From Bacillota bacterium (GTDB taxonomy: Bacteria; Bacillota; Clostridia; Clostridiales; Clostridiaceae), in the NCBI GenBank assembly GCA_023435985.1, contig JAEZKY010000334.1, forward strand, positions 1-20,382: a stretch of 20,382 nucleotides of DNA, written 5' to 3'. A model generated the notes under the pieces. It was not told where the DNA came from, searched no databases, and saw only the letters and a program-made list of their open reading frames with translations. Of the stretch, positions 14,400 to 20,382 are shown piece by piece; positions within the stretch are counted from its first letter, which is position 1; each line of letters starts with the position of its first letter. Position numbers and translations under genes: made by a program.

Positions 14400-15188
14400 C
14401 TACAAAAGTTTGTCATTAAGTTTTCTATTATCATAAGTAAATACATACTTAAAACCTAAGTTCTTTATGAGATCATATGTATAATTTATTTTATCACCGA
14501 CTCTATTTGAAATGTGAGCATCAGAACCTATTGTTAAAATTTCACCTTTAAGATCTTTATAAATTTGCAATATTTCAAGTTTAGGAAAAAGCAAATTATT
14601 ACATAAGCCAGAAGTATTTACTTCTATTCCTTTTCCTCTGGAAACTAGCACCTTTAAGATATCATAGATGTAATCCTTATAATCATCTATGTTATACACA
14701 CCACCATCTTTAAAGGCATAACGTTGAATAACATCAAGGTGCCCTAACACGTCAAAATCTCCAATCTGTACAAACTTTAAAACCTCTTTAAAATAAGCCT
14801 CATAAGAATTGTTGAGACCATTTTCTAAAATATTCAATCTCAAGCTTTTTTTATTAAGATTATGTATTGAGCCTATTATAAAATCTAAATTATGTTCTTT
14901 AAAAAAGTTATCAAACTCTTCTTTATAAAGATGATATTCACCGATTTCTAATCCTTTTTTTATTTTGATCTTTTTAGAATATTTATTTGAAAGTTCTCTT
15001 ATTTCATTTTCATAGTCCGTGAAATTAAAGAAATTGTAGCTTTTATCATTAGGATCAAAGCTAATATGTTCTGTCAGACATATTTCGCTTAAGTTCATGG
15101 AAATAGCCGCTATTATAATTTCTTCAATGGTCTGGCTAGAGTCAAAAGAATATTTTGAATGTAAATGATAGTCACTTAAGTATCTCAT
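14400..15188 (-). CDS. PHP-family histidinol-phosphatase-like enzyme, 262 aa
   Basis: The protein has the PHP metallophosphoesterase fold of the HisJ/HisK-type histidinol phosphatase that makes histidinol from histidinol phosphate. Metal ligands are in place: YHLHS (His8, His10), LTEH (His41), GLEIGEY (Glu81), GSIHN (His109), GHLDVIQRY (His150, Asp152) and GSDAH (Asp223, His225). Length is near the family's usual 260-270. The start ATG at 15188 has GAGGAG about 13 nt upstream, rather far. No other his genes lie here. The upstream neighbour on the same strand is a DAHP synthase, with an inverted repeat between them. Some PHP proteins of this shape act on other phosphates, so the substrate is inferred. 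Confidence 0.88.
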   Translation of the reverse strand: MRYLSDYHLHSKYSFDSSQTIEEIIIAAISMNLSEICLTEHISFDPNDKSYNFFNFTDYENEIRELSNKYSKKIKIKKGLEIGEYHLYKEEFDNFFKEHNLDFIIGSIHNLNKKSLRLNILENGLNNSYEAYFKEVLKFVQIGDFDVLGHLDVIQRYAFKDGGVYNIDDYKDYIYDILKVLVSRGKGIEVNTSGLCNNLLFPKLEILQIYKDLKGEILTIGSDAHISNRVGDKINYTYDLIKNLGFKYVFTYDNRKLNDKLL

Positions 15189-15229
15189 TTTTTAATTATA
15201 ACTCCTCTGTTGTATTTATAATTAAGAAT

Positions 15230-15306
15230 CTGCAGTTATAGAGAGTAATTTAAATAATTAAAAAACATATACCAGAAAAGTTAATGTGTTCTCTCTATAA
15301 CTGTAG
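15230..15306. repeat. 16-bp inverted repeat between two minus-strand genes
   Basis: CTGCAGTTATAGAGAG (15230-15245) faces CTCTCTATAACTGTAG (15291-15306). One G-U is the only flaw, and the interior is 45 nt. The long AT-rich interior and lack of a T tract do not fit an ordinary terminator for the DAHP synthase gene. It may be an mRNA-stabilising stem, a partial terminator or the trace of a small element. Confidence 0.55.
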
Positions 15307-15331
15307 TTCTATTTATTGATTTTTAGATTAA

Positions 15332-16360
15332 TTAAACCTGTTCAGCAATGTAATAAAGCAACTGTTCAGTAGCTTCCCAGCCTAAACAAGGATCTGTAAT
15401 TGATTTGCCATAAATATGTTCATCAATTTTTTGTGAGCCTTCTTCTATATAGCTTTCAATCATAACACCCTTAACTAGTTTCTTAAGATCATTATTATAA
15501 TTTCTGCTATAAAGAATTTCCTTTACTATACGAGGCTGTTCTGCAAATTTCTTCATAGAATTGGCATGATTTGAATCTACAATTACTGCTGGGTAAGGAA
15601 AATCATATTCACCATATAATTCTGCAACTCTAATTAAATCTTCATAATGGTAATTTGGAATATTGTTGCCGTGTTTATTTACTGAACCACGCATAATTGC
15701 ATGTGTATATGGATTACCAGTTGTATTTACTTCATTATGTCTATATAAGAAATTATGTTTGGCATGTGCTGCTTGAATTGAATTAAACATTACTGATATA
15801 TCACCACTTGTTGGATTTTTCATACCAACAGGAACATCAATACCACTAGCAGTCAATCTATGTTGTTGATTTTCAACACTTCGTGCCCCAACAGCTACAT
15901 ATGTTAATAAATCATCACAATACATGTAATTTGAAGGATAAAGCATTTCATCGGCAGGAGTAAGATGTGATTCTTCTATTGCACGAATGAACATTTTTCT
16001 AATGGAAATTAACCCTTCAAGAATATTTGGTGATTTTTCTGGATCAGGTTGATGAAACATCCCTTTATATCCTTCTCCTGTAGTTCTAGGTTTATTAGTG
16101 TAAATCCTAGGTACGATAAATAATTTATCCTTTACCTTTTCATTTACTTTTGATAGTCTGTTTACATAATCACAAACTGAATTCTCATCATCTGCTGAGC
16201 AAGGTCCAATGATAACAACGAATTTATCACTATGTCCAGCAAATATTTTTTTGATTTCCTCATCTCTTTCAGCCTTGATTTTCGTCAAATTAGCGTTTAG
16301 AGGAGTGATAGCTTTAATTTCCTCTGGAGATGGTATTTCTCGTACATTAATAAAACTCAT
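15332..16360 (-). CDS. aroF: DAHP synthase (3-deoxy-7-phosphoheptulonate synthase), class I, 342 aa
   Basis: This enzyme joins phosphoenolpyruvate and erythrose 4-phosphate, the first step of the shikimate pathway. It is of the E. coli AroF/G/H type (type I-alpha). Metal and substrate residues are visible: IIGPCS (Cys54), PRTTGEGYKGM, VGARSVENQQHR, VGMKNPTSGD, DSNHANS with the metal His, MIESYIEEGSQ, and ITDPCLGWE. Length is typical (about 340-350). An N-terminal segment of about 45 residues, where feedback inhibitors bind in this type, is present; which amino acid inhibits it cannot be told. The ATG at 16360 follows AAGGGGG. aroF, aroG and aroH cannot be told apart from sequence, so the symbol is nominal. 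No other aro genes adjoin. Confidence 0.94.
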   Translation of the reverse strand: MSFINVREIPSPEEIKAITPLNANLTKIKAERDEEIKKIFAGHSDKFVVIIGPCSADDENSVCDYVNRLSKVNEKVKDKLFIVPRIYTNKPRTTGEGYKGMFHQPDPEKSPNILEGLISIRKMFIRAIEESHLTPADEMLYPSNYMYCDDLLTYVAVGARSVENQQHRLTASGIDVPVGMKNPTSGDISVMFNSIQAAHAKHNFLYRHNEVNTTGNPYTHAIMRGSVNKHGNNIPNYHYEDLIRVAELYGEYDFPYPAVIVDSNHANSMKKFAEQPRIVKEILYSRNYNNDLKKLVKGVMIESYIEEGSQKIDEHIYGKSITDPCLGWEATEQLLYYIAEQV

Positions 16361-16739
16361 TTATAAAGCCCCCTTGGTAATTTATTCACTCAAGCTAGAA
16401 AATTACGGTTAGTTATATACAATTATTAGAAAAAGTATATTATTTTTCTGTCACATACAATAAAAAGTATACGTAAAAATCAAATTTGAGTACTTATATA
16501 ACTATATAATTATTAAAAAATCTAGTCAAGTTAGAATATAATTTAAGTTTTTAGAGACTAAGTGTATTAGAGTAGATTTAGGAATAAATTTTTTCATATC
16601 AGCTTAAAAAGGATGATATGCGTAAAAAAATCTCCAGCTCTACAGTCAACAGAATTTTATTCTATTTTTATAATTTTTAATGAACTTTTTTATAAATAAT
16701 TTCATATATTTTATAGGTAGAAATATTTAAGAGGTACTT
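16361..16739. other. Divergent intergenic region with palindrome CATATCA-N12-TGATATG
   Basis: This gap separates the DAHP synthase gene (-) from the b5-like gene (+). CATATCA (16595-16601) and TGATATG (16614-16620) form an inverted repeat flanked by T6 on one side and A7 on the other, in the form of a protein-binding operator. I see no promoter that I would defend on either strand. Confidence 0.35.
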
Positions 16740-17759
16740 ATGTCAATTTATTTTGATTTTGAAACTATTAATGAGCTTACAGGAGAGAGTTATAATTATT
16801 ATAGGCAACAAAAAGAATTTACATTAAATGAATTATCTGAATATAATGGGAGAAATGGCAATCCAGCATACGTAGCTATAGAGGGGATAGTTTATGATGT
16901 TAGTAACGAACCGGTGTGGAATGAAAGAAAGAATAAAGGTATTACGGCTGGTGAAGATTTGACTGAGCAATTTAATTATTATCATGGGATGGATGAAATT
17001 CTTAATAATGCACCTAAAGTTGGAGTAGTAACTGAAGATAACGATATGGATTTTGGATTCAATAGACGTGCAGATAGACAGATAAAACAAAATACATCTA
17101 AGTTTAAACCTGATGATTGGATTAGATATATAGATCCATTAGTCAGCTATGCTATGCGTGAAAGCAATCAACAAGGAAGTGCTTCAAGACGAGCATATCA
17201 AAAATACATGCTACTAGGTGTACTTGTAGGACTCGGAAAAACACCGCAAGATGCAATTAGACAAGTTCAAGAATGGCAGACAACAGGCGCATCTCAAATA
17301 TTAAAAGGAACAGGAACAACAGGAACTGGGGCAACAGGAGGTGTAGGAACAGGAACAACAGGAACTGGAAGCACGATGGGAACAGGAACTGGAAGTACAA
17401 TGGGAACAGGAACAACAGGAACTGGAACAACTGGAGGAACCACAGGTGGAACAAGTAGTGGATTCGGAGGCTTTGGAGGAAATATTGGACCTGGTATGGG
17501 AAATATCTTTGGAGGTTTCACACCGGGAACAGGAACAGGCGTCCCATATGGAGGTTTTGGAAGCAGTAATACCGGAACAGGTACTGGAACATCTGCAGGG
17601 ACTGGAACGAACACAGGAGTATTAGGAGGAGCATCAGGTGGAGCCGGTGGCGGATTTGGTGGAATAGGTGGAAATGCTGGATCAACTAGCGGAGGAACAG
17701 GTCGTGAAGTAGAAACAACAGAGGATACAGATAGAAGAGATAGACTTTATTTTGATTAA
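16740..17759 (+). CDS. Cytochrome b5-like domain protein with Gly/Thr-rich tail, 339 aa
   Basis: Residues about 27-97 resemble the short bacterial cytochrome b5-like heme/steroid-binding domain: FTLNELSEYNGRNGNPAYVA, GIVYDVSN, W60, ITAGEDLTEQF, HGMDEIL and KVGVV. In related proteins two histidines hold heme. Here His82 is present, but the first ligand region reads NERKNKG and has no His, so heme binding is doubtful. Residues 125-185 are a helical segment. Residues 190-321 are almost only Gly, Thr and Ser with some Phe and Pro, in GTGTTG and GGFGG patterns. A charged tail (REVETTEDTDRRDRLYFD) closes it. There is no signal peptide or membrane segment, so it should be cytosolic or released by another route. 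The ATG follows AAGAGGT. The role is unknown; a spore or inclusion-like structural role is only a guess. Confidence 0.78.
   Translation: MSIYFDFETINELTGESYNYYRQQKEFTLNELSEYNGRNGNPAYVAIEGIVYDVSNEPVWNERKNKGITAGEDLTEQFNYYHGMDEILNNAPKVGVVTEDNDMDFGFNRRADRQIKQNTSKFKPDDWIRYIDPLVSYAMRESNQQGSASRRAYQKYMLLGVLVGLGKTPQDAIRQVQEWQTTGASQILKGTGTTGTGATGGVGTGTTGTGSTMGTGTGSTMGTGTTGTGTTGGTTGGTSSGFGGFGGNIGPGMGNIFGGFTPGTGTGVPYGGFGSSNTGTGTGTSAGTGTNTGVLGGASGGAGGGFGGIGGNAGSTSGGTGREVETTEDTDRRDRLYFD
17307..17703 (+). repeat. Gly/Thr codon repeat block
   Basis: The DNA repeats GGAACAGGAAC-like units with GG-rich codons, giving the highest G+C in the window. Two adjacent 24-bp copies of ACTGGAAGYACRATGGGAAC plus AGGA (17364-17387 and 17388-17411) differ at two bases and encode TGSTMGTG. 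Such a block can change copy number by slippage. Confidence 0.8.
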
Positions 17760-17780
17760 ACGAAATAACATAAATACTAT

Positions 17781-17809
17781 AAAGGATATGAGTTGCATTC
17801 ATATCCTTT
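17781..17809 (+). terminator. Hairpin after the b5-like gene
   Basis: AAAGGATATGA (17781-17791) pairs perfectly with TCATATCCTTT (17799-17809) over a 7-nt loop. Only TTTAAATTATAT follows, so the T tract is weak. Confidence 0.6.
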
Positions 17810-17892
17810 AAATTATATATTTATTATACTAGTTAAAGGAAAATGAACTATACTAAAATGAGAAAGAAGCTTTATAGAAGGGGAGAATAATT

Positions 17893-18441
17893 ATGAATTG
17901 GATTAAATCAATAGAAAAATATGAACCTTGTAATGAACAGGAAAAGAAAGATAAAGAAATAATATTAAGGTATTCAAAGATATTCAACGATATATTAACT
18001 AGAGACAATGAAATTATACATATTACAAGCTCAGGATTTGTAGTGAATAAAAATAGAGATAAAGTTTTAATGGTTTATCATAATATATATAATTCTTGGG
18101 CATGGACAGGAGGTCATGCTGATGGAGATGAGGATTTATTAAATGTTGCAATGCGTGAAGTTAAGGAAGAAACTGGAGTAGAAAACATTAAACCTATTAC
18201 TAAAGATATTATTTCAATAGATATGTTGACAGTTTTTGGGCATATAAAAAATAGCAAATATATAGCATCACATTTGCATGCATCAGTAGCTTATTTAATA
18301 GAAGCAGATGAAAGAGATTTACTTAAGGTTAAACTAGATGAAAATAGTGGAGTTAAATGGATACCAATAAATGAGATAGATTCATATTCAAGTGAAGAAC
18401 ATATGAAAAAAGTATATAGAAAAATAGTAAATAAGCTTTAA
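17893..18441 (+). CDS. Nudix hydrolase, 182 aa
   Basis: The enzyme would cleave a nucleoside diphosphate linked to another group, with Mg or Mn. The Nudix box is complete, G-x5-E-x7-REV-x-EE-x-GV, at residues 74-96 (GHADGDE, REVKEETGV). A leading 45-residue helical N-terminal extension precedes the fold, and AWTGGHADG marks the strand before the box. The HLHASVAYLIEA strand follows. The substrate cannot be told; ADP-ribose, NADH and oxidised nucleotides are all possible. The ATG at 17893 follows GAAGGGGAG. The next gene starts 63 nt after the stop with no terminator between, so the two are likely co-transcribed. Confidence 0.9.
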   Translation: MNWIKSIEKYEPCNEQEKKDKEIILRYSKIFNDILTRDNEIIHITSSGFVVNKNRDKVLMVYHNIYNSWAWTGGHADGDEDLLNVAMREVKEETGVENIKPITKDIISIDMLTVFGHIKNSKYIASHLHASVAYLIEADERDLLKVKLDENSGVKWIPINEIDSYSSEEHMKKVYRKIVNKL

Positions 18442-18504
18442 GAGTATACATTAACATAAGTTATTCTATATAAAAAGGACTAGAATCTCATAAAGGAGGA
18501 AGTA

Positions 18505-19485
18505 ATGAATACTTTAATAGAAGAAGCATTATGCAATTATAAAATCAGATATCCTCAAGTTGAATTTATAAGACATAATGAGAATGAGATATTTAAGGTC
18601 ACTGATATGTTGTTGAACAAACAATATATTATTAGAATACATAAATCAAGCAAAGGATTTTCAGCAGATATTTTAAGGGATAATGAAAATCCTTTTAATC
18701 TTCATATGAGTGAAATAAGCATAATACGTAGTATAAATAAAAATACTGATATAAGTGTTCAGGTTCCAGTAAAAAATATACATGGTGATTTTGTAACAAA
18801 GCTGAGAGATGGAACCTTAGTGACCATGTTAACTTGGATAAATGGAAAAACTATAGATGAGGTAGAATTAACTGATGAAGTCTTATTTGAAATCGGAAAA
18901 ATGGTTGGAAAATTCCATAAGTTCTCAAAAGTTTGGTCTGGGAGTAAAAAAATAAATCGCTATTGTTATGATAAGAAATTATTAAAGAGAATATCTTTTA
19001 AGCTTATAAAAGGGATAAAATTAAAGGTTATTTCAAATGAGCAATTTAAAATAATAAAAGATGCTATCAGTGGAATTTATGAGGTTATGAACGAATTAGA
19101 ACTACAAAAATATTCAAAAGGAATAGTTCACTGCGATCTTGCAAAATCTAATTTAATTGTAAATGAAGCTGGACAAGTAATTCCAATTGATTTTGGATTA
19201 AGTGGTATTAGTTATTATTATATGGATTTAGGTTCATTGTTTAGTCATTTTAATAAATCGAATCAACAAAGATGGATAGTTAGTGGATATAAAAGCATTA
19301 TTAATGAAACAATAAATATAAAGTACATAGAAGCATTCATGGTGTTTCAAATTATTTTTTTCATATCAACACACATAGAAAATGCCAAAGAATATAAATG
19401 GTTCAATAAAGCAATAAATAAATGGAGCAGGAATTATTTTATTCCTTTTGCTCAAAAAGAAAAAATTATAGAAAGGAGTATTTAA
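18505..19485 (+). CDS. Aminoglycoside phosphotransferase/choline-kinase-like kinase, 326 aa
   Basis: The protein has the APH/CotS-like small-molecule kinase fold. The catalytic loop is HCDLAKSNLIV (His209, Asp211, Asn216) and the metal Asp is Asp229 in PIDFGLSG. YIIRIHKS (about 41-48) would carry the strand and Lys of the ATP site, and TWINGKTIDE the hinge. The C-terminal part is helical with aromatic residues, as expected. Kinases of this family phosphorylate sugars, choline, homoserine or antibiotics; the substrate is not shown here. The ATG at 18505 follows AAAGGAGGAA. Its stop TAA overlaps the ATG of a 13-codon ORF (TAATG). Antibiotic resistance should not be assumed; homologues also serve in sporulation and metabolism. 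Confidence 0.82.
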   Translation: MNTLIEEALCNYKIRYPQVEFIRHNENEIFKVTDMLLNKQYIIRIHKSSKGFSADILRDNENPFNLHMSEISIIRSINKNTDISVQVPVKNIHGDFVTKLRDGTLVTMLTWINGKTIDEVELTDEVLFEIGKMVGKFHKFSKVWSGSKKINRYCYDKKLLKRISFKLIKGIKLKVISNEQFKIIKDAISGIYEVMNELELQKYSKGIVHCDLAKSNLIVNEAGQVIPIDFGLSGISYYYMDLGSLFSHFNKSNQQRWIVSGYKSIINETINIKYIEAFMVFQIIFFISTHIENAKEYKWFNKAINKWSRNYFIPFAQKEKIIERSI

Positions 19486-19526
19486 TGGGATTTAAATGGT
19501 ATAATACACATTCCTATTTAAGATAA
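19485..19526 (+). CDS. 13-codon mini-ORF overlapping the kinase stop
   Basis: The ATG at 19485 shares its A with the kinase stop codon (TAATG) and has a good AAAGGAG site 7 nt upstream. It encodes MGFKWYNTHSYLR and stops at 19524-19526, four nucleotides before the ATG of the next gene and in the same frame. It may be a coupling leader that delivers ribosomes to the next start, or the N-terminus of that gene cut off by one nonsense codon. Confidence 0.45.
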   Translation: MGFKWYNTHSYLR

Positions 19527-19529
19527 AAT

Positions 19530-20054
19530 ATGAGGTATGTAATAGTTTGCGTAGTAAAAGGAAAAGCAGGAGAATTTAATAATAAATTAAAAAAAGAACT
19601 TTTTGAGAAATTTAATGTGAAATCATCTAAGCTTCCAGCTCATTTTACCATAAAGGCACCTTTTGAATATGATAAAGAAATTACGGATTTAAATAGGGTT
19701 ATTGAGGAGTTTTGTAAGAATGAAAAAGCAAAAGCTTTTGCAATAGATGGCTATGATCATTTTGATGATAGGGCTATTTATATGAAAGTAAATATGTCAA
19801 AAGAAGCAAAGGAATTTCATGATAGATTAATTGATAAGATGAGCCAAATATCATATATTGAATTTGACAAAAAAGATGGCAAGAATAAAACTTTTCATGT
19901 AACTTTAGCTTCTAAAAAATTAAAATTAGTTTATCATAAAGCATGGGAATATATTAAGCAGTATCCGTGTAAATTTAATTGTGTCTTTGATAATGTTACA
20001 ATTTATAAATGGGAAGAAGGAACTTGGAAACTATGCCAGGAGTTTATAATTTAA
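19530..20054 (+). CDS. 2'-5' RNA ligase-like 2H phosphoesterase, 174 aa
   Basis: The protein belongs to the 2H phosphoesterase family, which opens 2',3'-cyclic phosphate ends or cyclic ADP-ribose phosphates, or joins RNA through 2'-5' links. Both H-x-T/S-x motifs are present, HFTI (His38) and HVTL (His123), each in the expected strand and about 85 residues apart. Length is normal. The ATG at 19530 has no close ribosome binding site of its own. Instead the mini-ORF at 19485 ends 3 nt before it, so expression probably depends on translational coupling to the kinase gene. With the Nudix hydrolase and kinase upstream it forms a likely three-gene run. Whether its substrate is RNA or a nucleotide is open. 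Confidence 0.85.
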   Translation: MRYVIVCVVKGKAGEFNNKLKKELFEKFNVKSSKLPAHFTIKAPFEYDKEITDLNRVIEEFCKNEKAKAFAIDGYDHFDDRAIYMKVNMSKEAKEFHDRLIDKMSQISYIEFDKKDGKNKTFHVTLASKKLKLVYHKAWEYIKQYPCKFNCVFDNVTIYKWEEGTWKLCQEFII

Positions 20055-20382
20055 GATAATTAATACATAGGTTCGTAACATAATTGAGTACTTTTTGTGA
20101 CAAAACTGTAATAGTACTCTTGTATAATTAAGAAAAGTTGATTATAAATTAAGGTTTTTAAATATTATGAGGTTTACAAAAATATATTTAGAGAGGATGT
20201 AATAAACAAATATATAGTTTAATTTAATATGATTTTTAGGTGATATTAATCAAGAAAATCTATTTTGTTTAAAAGGTTTATTTAAGGATAAACGAAATAA
20301 CAAAATAGATTTTTCATTTATTAACAAAATATTTAATTTAAATTTTTATTGTATATCAACAGGTATATTTGATTGAGTTTTA
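20055..20382 (+). other. Downstream AT-rich gap without genes
   Basis: A weak 7-bp hairpin GAGTACT/AGTACTC (20086-20092 with 20113-20119) may follow the 2H gene. A TATAAT-like box lies at about 20123-20128 without a fair -35. No ORF of note is seen to the window's end. Confidence 0.4.
20255..20315 (+). terminator. Branched hairpin with T tract near window end
   Basis: AAAATCTATTTTGTT (20255-20269) pairs perfectly with AACAAAATAGATTTT (20299-20313). An inner GTTTAT/ATAAAC stem (20276-20281 with 20288-20293) sits in the loop, and a short T run closes it. It may end the 2H transcript or be an attenuator for a gene beyond the window. Confidence 0.55.

Noticed and set aside
17273..17458. Plus-strand Asn/Arg-rich ORF in the b5-like tail
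   Set aside because: It is an out-of-frame shadow of the repeat block.
17294..17614. Minus-strand ORF rich in Pro and Val
   Set aside because: It is the antisense of the Gly/Thr codon repeats (GGN/ACN read as NCC/NGT), without a start site of its own.
17307..17703. CRISPR-like array from repeated GGAACAGGAAC units
   Set aside because: Repeats have no unique spacers of even length and lie within an open coding frame.
17750..20300. Shared AAACGAAATAACA at about 17758 and 20290
   Set aside because: A 13-base match in very AT-rich DNA without flanking similarity is probably chance.

Overview
The window looks like chromosomal DNA of a clostridial Firmicute, probably Clostridium sensu stricto. 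It is very AT-rich. Ribosome binding sites are strong GGAGG types, TTG starts occur, and promoters are of the TTGACA/TATAAT type. Gene families include a clostridial-type NlpC/P60 hydrolase, a CarD-like protein, peptidase T and a DUF503 protein. The species call is inference.

Layout. The 3' part of a PAS-containing histidine kinase enters from the left edge (2-1039). A gene-poor stretch (1040-1806) follows, with two hairpin terminators, a structured segment without convincing ORFs, and what looks like the tail of a lost ABC-transporter ATPase. Next are a 51-aa zinc-ribbon protein (+) and, convergent with it, a CarD-like regulator (-). A run of separate, mostly + strand units comes after: an unknown two-TM protein, uridine kinase (udk), peptidase T (pepT), a small unknown minus-strand gene, an SUV3-like helicase, an ABC-transporter ATPase with no permease, a divergent PRPP synthetase, and a secreted NlpC/P60 peptidoglycan hydrolase. 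From 12472 to 13376 the DNA looks like decayed accessory sequence: a tyrosine recombinase can be read only across three frames, and an inverted-repeat leader-like region follows. Then come a small unknown gene (-), a DUF503 protein (+), a PHP-family histidinol-phosphatase-like enzyme (-), a DAHP synthase (-), a cytochrome b5-like protein with a long Gly/Thr tail (+), and a likely three-gene run of Nudix hydrolase, aminoglycoside-phosphotransferase-like kinase and 2'-5' RNA ligase-like 2H phosphoesterase (+).

How the genes relate. Most are single-gene housekeeping units with their own terminators. They cover nucleotide supply (udk, prs), peptide use (pepT), aromatic and histidine biosynthesis (DAHP synthase, PHP enzyme), RNA metabolism (helicase), cell wall (NlpC/P60) and signalling (histidine kinase). 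The points that deserve a second look are the decayed recombinase, the b5-like protein that lacks one expected heme ligand, the Nudix/kinase/2H trio with an in-frame 13-codon mini-ORF at its last junction, and the structured intergenic segment near 1196-1431. I found no rRNA, tRNA, CRISPR array or intact insertion sequence.
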